A stretch of DNA of 64,000 nt from assembly GCA_949825025.1 (NCBI GenBank), contig OX463780.1:21718356-21782355 (forward strand). Reading direction: 5' to 3'. The stretch's first letter is position 1. Every line of letters begins with the position of its first letter. Below, one piece after another: positions 13,101 through 25,204 of this stretch. This DNA comes from Siphlonurus alternatus. Taxonomy: Eukaryota > Arthropoda > Insecta > Ephemeroptera > Siphlonuridae. A program made the translations under genes and the position numbers. Below the pieces are notes generated by a model. It had not been told where the DNA came from. It ran no database searches and saw nothing but the letters and a program-made list of their open reading frames with translations.

Positions 13101-16100
13101 AGCCTTTCTGTTGTTGATATAACTAGAATGAAATTAATGCTTAAAGAATCAAGTAAGTATCTCTATTCAAATTTATTGAAAACATGAAAAAAAAAAAAAG
13201 GAAGAGAGAAAATTAAATCTACAATGACATCAAAATAGTCCAACATAGAAAAGAAAAATGCAATACAATCAAGGAAGCATTCACTAGTGGTTTTCAGTGT
13301 TAATTTTTGTATGAAATTTCACCTCTCGTCCAGCCATGCAATGGAAGAAGAACTCCTGGGGTCTGATGCCAGACATAAAGCGACCATCCACGAACCCTCC
13401 TGCCCTGGGAGACGTGTCGAAGGCTGCGAAGCAGGGGAGCGACTTGCCGGAGATCATGAGGGGTGGCCGCTTGCCTTCCAGCTCAATCTGGCCAAGCAGG
13501 CACGAGATCTGCATAGTATTGACAGCCGAACCCTTGGCTCCAGACTGCACCATCAGCTGCAGGTTGTTCTCGGGGAACTTGTGGACAAGCCCTACTGGCA
13601 GGCATGATCTGGAGAGAAAAATTAGTTGTTCATGTGATTCTATGCAGGGTTATATAGGCCTATTTCAGTATTAAGTTTATTTTGTACTATCTTTTTATGT
13701 ATGGGCACTAAAGAATATATGAATTGAATTATTTGAAAAGTTGATGAACTCATGATTTTACTCCATTTTAAAATACTGAAGCAATATTAATTTTTAAAAT
13801 TATTAAGGGACTTTTTACTATTTTATACTCACTTGTTGATTTCATTTGTCACTTGATCGAGAGTAGACTTGTACTTTCTGTCCAGTGTTGCTCGGTACTT
13901 GGTGACATCTTTGTCAAAAGCAATTTTCATTTGGATCTTCAACTCTTTTTCACTAGTTGTTGAGGGAAGCTCAAGGGCCTCCTTGACAATGTGGTCACCA
14001 ATCTATGTTAACAAAAAAAAATTAATCTATCAGTAGTAAGCGGAGCAATGATTCCCATAGATGCCATAAGATCTACTGCTGAATTCAATATCCATCAAAT
14101 GTAAGTAGACATAGATAATACATATTACATATTTAAAACTATGATGCAAAGCCCACCTGTCTGGCCTGCTTGATGAGGGAGCTGCGCTTCTTGTCTGCTT
14201 TGCTGAGCACCAGAATGTCTGCTACGCCCAGGGTGAAGCCTTCAGTCTGCAGGAAGGCGGTGAACAGCTTGGCTAGGGCACTCAGCAGGTGTGCAGAGCT
14301 CTGCCCTCCGTACAACTGCATACAAACACTTGGTGACTATCTTTCTATTTTTGTTAACATTTTTTTAGCTAGAAAAAGTATTATAAAAATGAAAATATAA
14401 AACAAAATAACAAAAATATATTTTTTAAATAGTGTATCATAACTTTTTTTTTTTAAATTTTTAAGTGAGAAGAGCATTTTTTTATTTTTTTATGGCAATC
14501 ATCAAATCAAAATTAATTGTAATCAAAATACAATAATGTATCTTTTGTAAATTATGTAAGAAAGAACCTCAAGACAGAGGGCATTTATTTAGATGTTCTG
14601 CATTAACCGGGGAACTTGACTCGTTGCCTGCAACATGAAGAGAGAAGAGAAGGAATCTCTTCTTTATTGGCTTACTACAACTAAAATGTCTTAACACCTT
14701 AATAGCCAACACGTGGGCATAAGAAAAGAAGAAGATCTTTTACATTTGTTTACATAAATATAACCACAAACATATTCACTATTATACCTCATAGACGCAG
14801 TGCACAAGGCCATAAGGTGTGGCTCCATAGTGCTTCTTGTCCAGCACACCACTTAGTAGCTCCCCCTCTCGGATCACTACCTGGGCCTCGGACATGTCAT
14901 CCATGGTGAGGGGCGAGCCACCATAGGAGCAAGGGCGAGGACTCTGACGTTCCCATGCCTGCAAACAAACAGTAAAGTTATGGAATCTTTGAAAAAGGAT
15001 GAACACTAACCAGTGAAAGATGTTTGTTTGATTTTAATTTCTAACAAGTCTTAATTACAAAGCAGTGAAAAAGTAAAATACTTTATAACTACTGTATATA
15101 TTAATTTAATTTCAATAAAATTTCAATTTCAGTTTGTCAGTTCTTTGAGGGGTGAAAATATACAACTGCTGCATGATTTGTTTTTATATTATGTGATACA
15201 TGATACACGATAAGAAAACTCTAAGTGATTCAAAGCATTAAGTGTAAACTCTGGTTTATCATCATTCTAATAATACAAAAAAACAAATTAAAAAAAAAAA
15301 AAAAAAAAAAACTCTCTACAGCTATCAAATACTACTTATAAATTAATTATTTAATATGTATTGCATTAAGTCCAGTTGTTCGTGTTTAAAAATATTATGC
15401 TACTGTAAAATACTTCATGCATCATACAGATTAAAGGCATACAGGCCTCAAATTACAAATTAGACAGTCACCAAGTGGGTTTAGAGTATATAAGCAACAT
15501 TCGCATCATTTTTTTCCACGCATGATGCATCCGTGCAAAGTCGCAGTTCAAAGTAAGAAATTTAGTCCTTGATGACGTCACGAAGTCCTTGATGACGTCA
15601 CAACTCAATGCTAATCGGTGCTAGCTGTGAGTTGTGACGTCAGCAAGGACTTTCTTTACAGCGCGACTTCGCACAGACGCCCCGCGCGCAGGTAAAAATA
15701 ATACGAATGTTGATTATAAACTTGAGCAACACTTAATGTCTGTCTAATTTGTAATTTGAGGCCTGTATACCTTTAATGCACCTAAACAAGATATGGGATG
15801 TTAGGTACATATTATTTGCTATGCTCTTTATTATTTAGTGATGCTCACCTTGGCGCTAATTTTGGCAGAGGCCTCGAGGGTGATGGGAGGCTTGTCACGG
15901 GGGATCACATTGAGCAGCACTGTGGAGAGCACCTGCTTGCCAGACCACAGACACACTGGCTTGAGGATGCTGGGAGGCAGCAGGCGGATTGTGCCTGGCA
16001 TGCTGGACAGACCCTGGTACACCAATTGCTGATACTGCTCCCTGCAACAATGAAAAAAATTTTAGGACTACTCCTAGCAATGAGAGTGAAGATAGTTTCA

Positions 16101-18134
16101 TGATACTTTATAAACTTAATCCCAATATTTAATATTAAAAAGAAAAAAAAAATGTAACATTTGCTTATCATGTTGAAATTAAATGATGTTACCTGGTGAA
16201 GAAACGTCCTCTAGTTGTCAACTTCACACCAGAAATGACGTGATCCTGAATAAGACCACTGATGGGTGTGCCATTCTTGGGCACCAAGTACTGATAGCAA
16301 ACGTTCACTGAAAACAAATACAATTCATCAAATAATATGTAGTTTACACAGCTACGCAACAAAACACTGTTTCTATCCAAGTTCAACTTGCAATTGTCTA
16401 CATTCCACCTTTAAGTTCTCACCTAGGTTGTAGCCTTCGCTGCGAGCCAACTCATTCTGCGGGAAATGTGCATTCATCTCATCTCCATCAAAGTCAGCAT
16501 TGTAAGAGCTACAGTTGGCGTAATGGAGACGGATGGTCTTCTCTCCCTTGAGTACCCTGGCTTTATGAGCCATGATAGAGGGTCGATGAAGCGTTGGCTG
16601 TCGGTTCAGCAGCAGTACATCCCCGTTGCACAAATGTCGGTGGACCTAAGCAACATCAAATCAGTCTTGGTTTTCTAATAAAACACTTTTCTCATGATTG
16701 TTATAAAATACAATAATGATTTTTCTCTCTTTTTTGTTGTATGTTACCTATAAAAATGATAACTTATTTTATACTGTATTAACTAGGTAATTTAGTTTGA
16801 GTATTTTCTCCCATTTCTTAGTAAAAAAATCATAACTATAGAACACTAGATTTAAATAATGATATTATACAATAAAATACATACATATATAACATTTCTT
16901 TTTTTATCCCTTTTTTAAAAATTCAATGCCTTGATGAAAAGGTGGCAGTATCACTCACAATCTTTGCTCCACTGAAGGCCTGTGTGCAGCGACCGCTGGG
17001 AGTAAGAAGACGCTTGGCGATGGCCTGACGTAAGGACGGATTCTCGTCCTTGAGCAGACAGATCATACCGTCTTCATTCTCCACCATCACCGCCCTGCAA
17101 GAGTATTTCACATTGTTTTCTTCTCTTGTCAAAGTGTACAATCCTGGTCACCTATCAAGCCAAGCAACTTTGCTTTTCTCATACTATTGCCGCAAGCATA
17201 TACTTGAAAGAGTTAAAAAAATCTGTTGATAAATAAAAAAAATGATTAATCAAATTCACATATTAATTTCACGGTTGATTTAAGATAACATAATATTATA
17301 GAACAAGCAAGAGATATTTTTTTACAAGTTATGTAAAATAATATAAACAATAATGCAAATGATAATGTTCTTATTGTATCTAAAATAGTCAAAATTTAAA
17401 CAACTTAATTTTTAACTTGGCATTATCTACATTCATTATTAACATACAGGGGAAGCGGAGGGTAGATGTACAGTGAGTTAATGTTAAAATGGTTCTCACC
17501 CAGGATGAACTTTGGGTCCATTGAGCACCATCTTACGTAGCTCGTCTACATTCCAGGGGGTGACCGGTGTGGGGTATGTTAGGCGTTTGGCAAATTCCTC
17601 AGGAATTCCAATCTCATCAACATTTAGATTTGGATCTGGAGTGATCACAGATCGAGCGGCATAGTTAACACGTTTGCCCATCATGTGCATACGGAATAAG
17701 CCTTCTTTCTTCTCAATTATCTGTAACAAAAATATTTTTAAGTACTGTTTAGTAAATACGAAAGGTAATATAGAGCTTTTATTACTTGCTGTTTTTTTAA
17801 AAATTATAAGTTTTTCAAAATATCCTTAATATTCTAGGAGTCATCAATGTTCCAGCTCATATCATGGAAATTATTTTAAACATATACTTGGCAATAGCGC
17901 TGACCTGCTTGAGTCCAATGCAGGAAGAGGCATTGGTGGCCTTGTTTATGTCCTTGTCCAGCAAGTGGTCCACGTCCGCCTGCAGTTCATCCCAGCAGTT
18001 ACTGAGTTTCTCCAGCAGAGAGGCTCCTCGCAGCTGCTCCAGCACAAGCTACCAACACACACAATCATTGTCAACATCATTGTCTCACCACTCATGTACC
18101 CAGTGGAACTTCGAAACTGTATGTTTCAATAGAG

Positions 18135-18212
<78 letters not shown>

Positions 18213-21200
18213 AATTTTAATAGCCACACAAATATTTATGAATAAAAAAAAATAAATAAATAAACTAAATTTACTGAAGACAAGTTACTAAGAAACTTCT
18301 TGAAGAAAATTTGGCAAAGCTCACATACCTTGCCCTCGTCGTTAAGGTTGTCCTGTGTACCGTCCTGCATGGCCTTGACGACACTCTGAATCACAACAAC
18401 ATCCTGTAGCACCTGTTTGTAGGAGAAGGATTGGGGGTTGTCGACCATGGCACCGTTCACATGGTTCACCTGCAAAACAACAAAAATGGCTTTAATTTTT
18501 TTTTGATTAAATAAGTTGCGGAGACTTTGAATAAGTTTGTACATTGTTTTTAAAACACCAATACTCATGAATAGATGGCAGCATGTCATTAAAATATATA
18601 TATTTTTTTACATAACAGGCCAAGTAAAAGAGCAGTAATTAATTAATGATCATAAATTGTGCTTGCAGTATAAAAATAATATTACAGCAAAGTTGAAAAA
18701 TGAAAATATTTGCAATAAACTTTTTTTGTATGACATTGACGAGTCTTGTTTCAGAGCCAGTAACAACTTACAGGCCTAGAGTTGGGTGGCGTCACAGGGA
18801 TTGTGTCTATGAAGAAAAGGTCTGTAGGAAACTCCATATCTGGTCGCTTGAGCACGGGGAACAATGCCTCTGCGATATCTTGCTCCACGGCCCAGATATT
18901 CCTCATATGAGACCTGCAAATCATAAACCAATAGCAATTTCATTAAAATGTCTTTCATTACTTAAATTTTTGTACTGTATGTAGATTTATGTTTTTTTTT
19001 TTTTTTTTTCAAATTTTTAAGGCTAATGTTACAAATATTAAATTTGCCAAATTTTAAAAAAATTAATAAAACAACTTTTATTATTACTTTTCATTTTCTT
19101 TGCTAACTAAAAACTAACAAGTCAACCCACCTGAGTTCATCAGCTCTCACTGTGACACTTGTGCCTTTGGATCTGCCCTTTGTGGTGTCCTCTACACCAC
19201 TTGATCCCCTGCAACAATGTGAACACAAGTTATAAAGATTGGGAAGGGAGGGGGATACATAGTCAGTACCAAATCTAATGCGAAAATCTTGGGAGGCAAC
19301 CCCACGCTTGCAACAGCTGGGAGGGACCATCACGATGATGAGCCATCTGTCACTCATGATAAGGGTTGACAGCGCGGCGATCTTTGATGTTGTTTATGAA
19401 CTACATCATCATGATGGTCCTGGCCCTTACAAGCACAGAGTTGCCTCCCCAAAATTTTCGCATTAGATTTGGCGTTGGCTGTAGTAGTTGTACATGATTC
19501 ACACAATCCTAAGATAGCAATTAATATGTTATTACTCCCTTTTTTACTACAATTAAGGCATATCAAATTGTCAAGCTTTATTTAAATTCATAAATATTCA
19601 ATAGAATTTAATTTTGTAAAATGATTTACAGTACATACATTCTTCTTTTTTTTTTTTTTTTTTTTTTACAACAGTCTGAAAAATATATTATATTGTATAG
19701 TAAAATATTATTAAAATAACAAATTCTATTAATTATCATTTGATTCTGGAGAAAGTATATTAACATATTTCTAAGTTTACTACTTATTAACCTCAAACAG
19801 CATGTTCCAAATTTAAAAAAAAGACTCACTCATTGAACTTCTGTGCCACTTCCACCTTGCTCAACATGGTGACAAAACGACACTGGTACAACATGAAACG
19901 CTTGAGCGACATCTTGCAGTGGCAGCACTTCTTGGAATTGGCAACGGAACGCAGGGTTGTATCAACAAACAAGCGTCTCAATGCTTCAAATGCTTGTGAC
20001 GATGTAACCTCTTTTTCAATCCCTTCTTCTGCAAATAAATTTTAACAAATCAGATCCACCTATAATGTTATAGATTTCAGACAAACAGGAGTTTATTGCA
20101 GAGATTTTAAAAACAATGGAGAACCTGATTATGGTAAATCAATATAGAGCATCACAACTAAATGTAACATACTTTAATTTTAAACAAACTAAAAATTGAA
20201 AATACAATTATATGACATACATTTTTCTTTAACAAAAGTAGAGGTACTTTATGAGCGACTGTGTGTGATGGAATTAGTTAGTTCTAAAAAAAAATAATGA
20301 TGTACACTAAATTGAACAAATATTTTAAAAAAATGGAGAAAGCTTTAAAATTATGATCCACAATTTTTTTTAAAAAACAATGAAAAATGAAGGCACTTAA
20401 TATTTTTTAAATAAACACCAAATAAATTAAAAAATTTCATTTACATTTAATTTAACTTTGTTCACAATATTGTTACTTCCTAAAGTCATATTTACTTGTT
20501 ATGTATTGCATGATAAACAGTACATAATGACTATGAGTGCCAACTCTTGGGCTTAACTTACTCTTTGACACTGTTTCAATGTATTCTTCCAGCTTCTCCT
20601 TAGCCCAGATTGCGAGAGCCTCATTGTCCTTTAAGTCAGGGTTCGGGTTAGAGACCTCTCGCTCTGCCTCCATTGCTGCTGTGCTCAGTCCCATGTCTAG
20701 CAGACGCAGCCTGGCCAGCAGCAGATACTTGGCAAAGTCTGCAAACACATTTTAAACCACCATTAGTCATGACACTACTACATCATACAGAATTTGATAT
20801 ATAGTTAAAATATATCCCCTTCATCTTTAGAGCTGTTAACTAGTGTTACTAGTTAGTGATTTCAGTTGGTGGTGGTGCACTTTGCTCTATGCTGGGTTCA
20901 TCAAGAAGAAAATAACAGAATTTTAATGTAAATTAATAATTATACTAATTAACAATTACTTTCTTGCAGAAGTCAGAAAAGTCTATTAATAAAAATATTA
21001 TAGATTATGATATTTCTACCAAATTTCCTGATTTTGAATAGAATAATTATTCTATAACTGCATTATTATTATTATTTTTTTTTTTAAATCTTGACCATTA
21101 ATATTCTAAGGTACTGAGAAAAAAATACCTCTTATTGTTGCTTGTTTTATCTCAACATACTGTAATTGAGGTCTGTTTGTAAACCCTGTTCAGAGTACAC

Positions 21201-22432
21201 CTTGCCCCAACTTTCTTACTCTGGGTCAGAGGGTGGGATAGAAAGTGCAGTGCAGATGACGTCACGATTTTTGTTTGTAAACATATTCAGAGTTCTCCAA
21301 ACAGGGTTTACGAACTGACCTATTTTTATAAGTCTTATTTTTCCAAACATTCAATGTAACCCATGCCCCATTTCACTGTTAAGTACAGAACTTTTAGCAA
21401 AGCTAGAATAGACTAGTTAATCTTTTAGAAAATAGCTTGAAAATTATTATTTTTGCACCTGATAGAAGGCCAATTACAATGAATACAAGAAAAGTTGAGG
21501 GTGTACCGAAAGTGATGCTCACCTGGGATCTGGGTCTTGAAGCACTTGACGCAGCTGATCCGCAGGATGTTGCAGAGGGCACGTCTGAAGACAGGGTTGA
21601 CCACCGGCACGGGAAGCTCAATGTGGCCCATGTGGCCAGAACATTGGAATGAGTTAGAAGAGCAAGTTGCACATAGTGCACCTTTTTCTGCTGTGGGACC
21701 TGGTAACGACCAATATGAGTTAGAAACTGATACAGTATGGTAATTAGTTTTTTAAACAATATTAATCTTACAGTATCATCAGTATACACATACATTTATG
21801 AAATTTTAAGGTATACCGGTAAAGACTTAGATACAGTATTAAGTTTGTTGAATCAACCTTAGGCTCCAATCAAATTACGGAAATTACCACCAAAATACCA
21901 ATCACCAGAGAGATCTAACATATGCACACAGTACCAGAAAAAAAATACAATAGTTCATCACATCATGAAATCATGGATTTAAAAATAAAACAAATGAACG
22001 TACGTAACACTACTCCAGGATTTTTTTACTCTCCCTTAATAGAATTATCAGTACAGTATCACATTCTCTGTCTATTACTATTATCATTGGCTGAAAAGGA
22101 CTATGTATTCTAGCTAAACCGTTACCCAAAAAGACACAATACTGTAAATAAAATAAACAATGTCCAATTTCATAGTGCATTAATTCTACAGGGTGGATTC
22201 TGACAAAGAAAGATTGTACTGTAATAACACTAATAACAATTTTAAGAAGCTCCAACTTACCCAAGAGAGGATCATACAGTCCTCCAGGTAAAGGACGCCC
22301 ATATTGATTGAAGGAGAGGGGCGTGCTGACTTTCAAAACGCTGCTCTTGTGTATTTCGTCAGATGACAATATGCCAAATGAGAGCGCTTCGACGCCACAA
22401 TGTGTGGTTCGTCTATTAGGCCCTCTTTTCAT
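4158..22432 (-). CDS. POLR1A: RNA polymerase I largest subunit, 30 coding exons
   Basis: The product is the catalytic largest subunit (RPA1/A190) of nucleolar RNA polymerase I, which makes the large pre-rRNA. Exons in transcript order: 22432-22261, 21699-21523, 20738-20562, 20028-19830, 19208-19131, 18913-18772, 18469-18329, 18048-17905, 17720-17500, 17094-16959, 16645-16423, 16307-16193, 16041-15849, 14958-14788, 14315-14157, 14002-13833, 13608-13323, 12941-12813, 12504-12340, 12169-11985, 11532-11313, 11041-10770, 7743-7585, 7213-7069, 6621-6528, 6208-6105, 5800-5690, 4852-4697, 4625-4515, 4454-4158. All junctions are GT-AG, phases agree, and the total is 5,052 bases (1,683 residues; human about 1,720). 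A clamp zinc site ([17 protein letters not shown], about residues 67-83) and a second pair CCHC in exon 4 are visible. The start is the first ATG. An acceptor-like TTTTAG just upstream (22441-22446) suggests a 5' UTR exon. Order and content match POLR1A, not Pol II or III, as in the acidic jaw insertion. Confidence 0.96.
4946..5600. mobile_element. TTAA fold-back element in POLR1A intron 27
   Basis: TTAA stands at both ends (4946-4949, 5597-5600). The 647 bases between form one nearly perfect hairpin with arms of roughly 300 bases starting AGTAAAGTGCGCGCCAG and a short centre containing CTTATGGGAATTAAC. I saw only a few mismatches between the arms, so it is recent or maintained. No ORF. It shares internal words and its centre with the element at 10008-10655. 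Confidence 0.88.
6105..7213 (-). other. POLR1A: POLR1A acidic jaw insertion (exons 24-26)
   Basis: Exons 24 (7213-7069), 25 (6621-6528) and 26 (6208-6105) encode about 115 residues rich in Asp and Glu, for example [19 protein letters not shown] and [13 protein letters not shown]. This matches the position of the poorly conserved acidic insertion in the Pol I jaw (the expander or DNA-mimicking loop of yeast A190). Conserved sequence resumes in exon 27 with [13 protein letters not shown]. Confidence 0.85.
8118..9918. mobile_element. 1.8-kb non-autonomous DNA transposon in POLR1A intron 22
   Basis: The 15-bp inverted ends CAGGGTGTATACCAA are at 8124-8138 and 9898-9912, and the direct repeat CTGTAC flanks them (8118-8123, 9913-9918). 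Both ends continue with imperfect copies of AAATTCCATGA and TTTTCCAGGTTTTTCCAG. The interior is AT-rich with no ORF of note. The CA-start termini suggest hAT or a related superfamily; the clear part of the target duplication is only 6 bp, so the class is uncertain. Confidence 0.7.
10008..10655. mobile_element. TTAA fold-back element in POLR1A intron 22
   Basis: TTAA flanks at 10008-10011 and 10652-10655. Arms of about 300 bases begin AGTAGAGTGAGCG on the left and the matching AGTAGAGTGAGTG from the right, around a centre that again contains CTTATGGGAATTAAC. It shares with the 4946-5600 element the words AAAAATAGTT, CAAAAAATTC, TCAAATAG and AAAAAAATTCC in the same order. The 133-aa ORF inside is only arm sequence. 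Confidence 0.85.
10770..16645 (-). other. POLR1A: POLR1A catalytic core exons
   Basis: Exon 11 (16645-16423) holds the magnesium-binding active-site motif [12 protein letters not shown] at about residues 578-589, preceded by [14 protein letters not shown]. Exon 17 (13608-13323) gives [20 protein letters not shown] and runs with exon 18 (12941-12813) into the bridge-helix region [20 protein letters not shown]. Exons 21 and 22 join to [20 protein letters not shown], the trigger-loop region. All key residues expected for an active polymerase are present; no stop or frameshift was seen. Confidence 0.93.
15431..15776. mobile_element. TTAA-flanked MITE with three TGACGTCA sites (POLR1A intron 13)
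   Basis: TTAA at 15431-15434 and 15773-15776 bounds inverted ends of about 33 bp, AGGCATACAGGCCTCAAATT on the left and AGGTATACAGGCCTCAAATT from the right. The GC-richer centre has an inner inverted repeat (AAGTCCTTGATGACGTCA against TGACGTCAGCAAGGACTT) and three CRE octamers TGACGTCA. No ORF. Confidence 0.82.
18138..18210. repeat. (TA)n microsatellite in POLR1A intron 7
   Basis: About 73 bases of pure AT dinucleotide repeat. ORFs across it are artefacts. Confidence 0.95.
19269..19472. mobile_element. MITE in POLR1A intron 4
   Basis: Inverted ends CCAAATCTAATGCGAAAATC (left) and CCAAATCTAATGCGAAAATT (right, read inward) continue through GGGAGGCAAC against GGGGAGGCAAC. A second inner pair, GACCATCACGATGATGA with TCATCATGATGGTC, completes a hairpin of about 204 bp. 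No target duplication is obvious and there is no coding capacity. Confidence 0.75.
21170..21320. mobile_element. MITE with a CRE site in POLR1A intron 2
   Basis: Inverted ends GGTCTGTTTGTAAACCCTGTT and, from the right, GGTCAGTTCGTAAACCCTGTT. The centre carries TGACGTCA near 21258. About 150 bp, no ORF. Confidence 0.7.
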
Positions 22433-22440
22433 ACCTGTAT

Positions 22441-23389
22441 CTAAAAAAAAAGGGGGGGGTCAAATGCATAATAAATAAAGTGCATAGGTATAAAACTGTA
22501 CAGAAGTATGTAGAGTCAAGAGAAATTCTACATGGTGGGATAGCATGGCGACGGAAGTGGTTGGCAATAGATGCTTTCATACACGTCATATTCATTTAGG
22601 TTATGATCGGAGATGCTCGGAAGATTTTTATGTTGAGCCAGATAGATCTTTCATTGCAAACTGTCAAACAATACCGGTATTCAAGGATATTACAAACACA
22701 ACAACACAACGAAAACCTTATTTAAGGTGAACGCGCAGTGTAGAAGATCCATAGCAAGAATTACTGGGCTGCACTCACAATCAGTAAATCGTCTTTGCAG
22801 TAAGATATGTGTCCACCTTTTCCCCATCTACTTTTTATGATGGCACCTTTCCTCACCCCCCACCCCACCTTTCTCCCCGAAGGCAAAGAACCACCTTTAC
22901 CTTTTCCCCCATATGTGGATACGCACAAGGATCTTGTATACTTGGATACGCATCATTCATGATGATACAGCCGGGCTATCGAGCACAGTACTGTATGCAT
23001 ATTATATCATACTGTATCATGTAATATGTACTGTATTGTACAGTACTGTTACTACTGTATCATAATGCACATGCGTACAGTCACGTACAAGTCACATGTA
23101 TCATATCATAATATGCATAATATTAATTTACTACAAAATGTATGCATATTCCATACTGCACACCATCAGTATCATAAATCATAATGCATGCTGTACACAC
23201 CATGCAGCCCTATTTCGGACCCCCTTAAGTCATTTCACACTTTTAATTAACAATTTTGGTAATTTTTATCTGCTATATTGAAGGTTCTTAAAAATTCAAA
23301 AAAAATATAAACATGTTTAATGTTGATAATTTAACATGTTAACTTATTAGCAGTTAAGTTCATCATAATTTTAGTTCCATATCAGAGCA
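22441..23389. other. POLR1A upstream region
   Basis: This should hold the POLR1A promoter and any 5' UTR exon, but I could not place either. A GC-containing stretch at 22545-22730 starts with ATGGCGACGGAAG on the plus strand and is open for 61 codons. The rest is AT-rich with many TACTGTA and ATGCAT words (22980-23200). Confidence 0.4.
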
Positions 23390-25204
23390 TCTCTTTGAGT
23401 AAAAAAATTTTGAGCAGGCAACATATACCACGGATAAAGAGAAGGCTGACGCTTTATCTAGACAATACAAGGGGGTTTTTCAAAAAAAAAGAGGAGACGA
23501 GGAAAGACGAAGAAGTAGATAGAGAAAATCGAGACAGTAGAAATATTGAATCAGGGAGGGATAAAAAATTCAGAGTTAGATACAAGGACGTTAGGAGAGC
23601 TTTACTTAGCCTGGCTAAGGGGAAAGCACCAGGGCCTGATGGAATCACAGCGAGTTTTCTAAAACTAAATTTAAATAAACATTGCAAATACCAAACATTA
23701 CTTTTTAGAAAGATTATAAACAGTGGTAAAATGCCAGATGGTTGGAGAGAAGCATGGGTGGTACCAATATATAAAGGAGGAGCAAAAAATAATGTTAAAA
23801 ACTACAGACCAGTAAGTCTTATGTCTGTAGTCTCAAAAGTTATGGAAAAGACGGTTGTAAAATATATTAGGTATAAACTGGAGAGGAACGGATTTTTTGG
23901 ATCACGACAACATGGGTTTCGAGAAAAGTATTCATGTGATACACAAATTCTAGGGCTAGCACAGGAACTTGAGGAATGCCTGGACAGTGGGGGGGAAACA
24001 CGTGCAATCTTTCTGGATTTTGAAAAAGCCTTCGACAAGGTACCGCATGACATACTAATGAGGAAAGTTAGAGCGGCACTGCAGGAAGAACAATTAGCTA
24101 AATATGTTGAGGATTTTCTGACAGACAGGGTACAGAGGGTAAAGTTAGGAGAAACAATGTCGGGGGAAGAAAAGGTAATGTCAGGAGTTCCGCAAGGCAG
24201 CGTACTGGGGCCTATTTTGTTCATTATTTTTATCGAAGATATTGGAACAGGAATTAAATAAAAAATGACTGTTTGCAGATGACAGTGTTATATATAAAAT
24301 AATTAAGGACAAAGACGACACGAAAATACTTCAGGAGGATCTGAATATAGTAGGTAAATGGGTAAAGGAAAATAAAATGCATCTTAATATTGATAAATGT
24401 AGCACAGTCAAATTTAGTAGGAAAAGAGCAGGAAGCACAGCAATATATAAAATGGACGGAGCTGAACTTAAAGAGGAAAAGAAATATAAATATTTAGGGG
24501 TAGTAATGCAATGTAAGCTTAACTGGAATGACCAAATTGCATACATCACAAATAAAGGAAGAAGAAATCTGGAGTTTGTAATGAGAAATTTGAAAGGAAC
24601 GGGGAGGGAAATCAGGGAAAAAGCGTACAAAACACTTATCCGACCAATGTTAGAATATGGATGCAACGTTTGGGACCCATATAGGACGAAGGGAAAGAAG
24701 TAACTGGAAAAGATATAGAGAAGAGCGGCCAGAAGAGTGACTGGTAAAATGGGAAGCTGGAAACTGGTGAGTGACGGAAAGGAAATTCGTAAGGAAAGGG
24801 AGAGTGTCACACAAATGATTGGAGAACTGGGATGGAGCTCACTGGAGGAAAGGAGGAGGCAAATTAGATTGACAACAATGTACAAAATTACAAGGAACGC
24901 CAAGGGTTGGGAGGAGATGAGTGGAAAAGTGGACAGGGGAAGATATTTGGGGAGAAGGGACCATGAATGGAAGCTCGAGTATCAGGGAAGCAACAATGAT
25001 GTGGGAAAGTATTCTTTTATCAGGAGGACGGCGAGAGAGTGGAATCTGCTGGGGTCTGCGGAGGTGGGCGTGGACAGGATTGAGAAGTTCAGGGAGCTGG
25101 TGACCTCAAGACCTCAAGCAGGACACAAACTGTGAGCCATAGTGGTGTGACCACAACTGCCGCAGTATAAACTAAATTTTTATCTTTTTATCTTTTATCT
25201 TTGT
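23390..25204 (+). mobile_element. 5'-truncated CR1/L2-like LINE, degenerate
   Basis: The second and longest copy of the LINE family also seen at 1768-2487. It begins within the region just upstream of the RT and runs through the C-terminal domain to a TATCTTTTTATCTTTTATC tail at about 25180-25202. The endonuclease region is absent. The copy carries a frame break and two internal stops, so it is inactive. Confidence 0.82.
23395..25135 (+). pseudogene. reverse transcriptase of the LINE, interrupted
   Basis: The first open part (to 24261) has LAKGKAPGPDGITASFLK, WVVPIYKGGAKNNVKNYRPV, motif A FLDFEKAFDKVPHDIL and motif B GVPQGSVLGPILFI, then ends at TAA. Motif C (LFADDSV) follows in another frame from 24270, so there is a frameshift at about 24262-24270. 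The second part runs to 24703, where KGKK meets TAA, with a further TAG near 24716. The third part (24737-25135) carries ELGWSSLEERRRQIRLTTMY. The domain order matches an intact RT, so these are lesions in one gene rather than separate genes. Confidence 0.82.

Noticed and set aside
13287..13674. 106- and 112-codon ORFs on the plus strand
   Set aside because: They are the complement of POLR1A exon 17, which has the conserved frame.
17864..18220. 118-codon ORF crossing a TA repeat
   Set aside because: It is antisense to POLR1A exon 8 and ends in tyrosine-isoleucine repeats made by the microsatellite.
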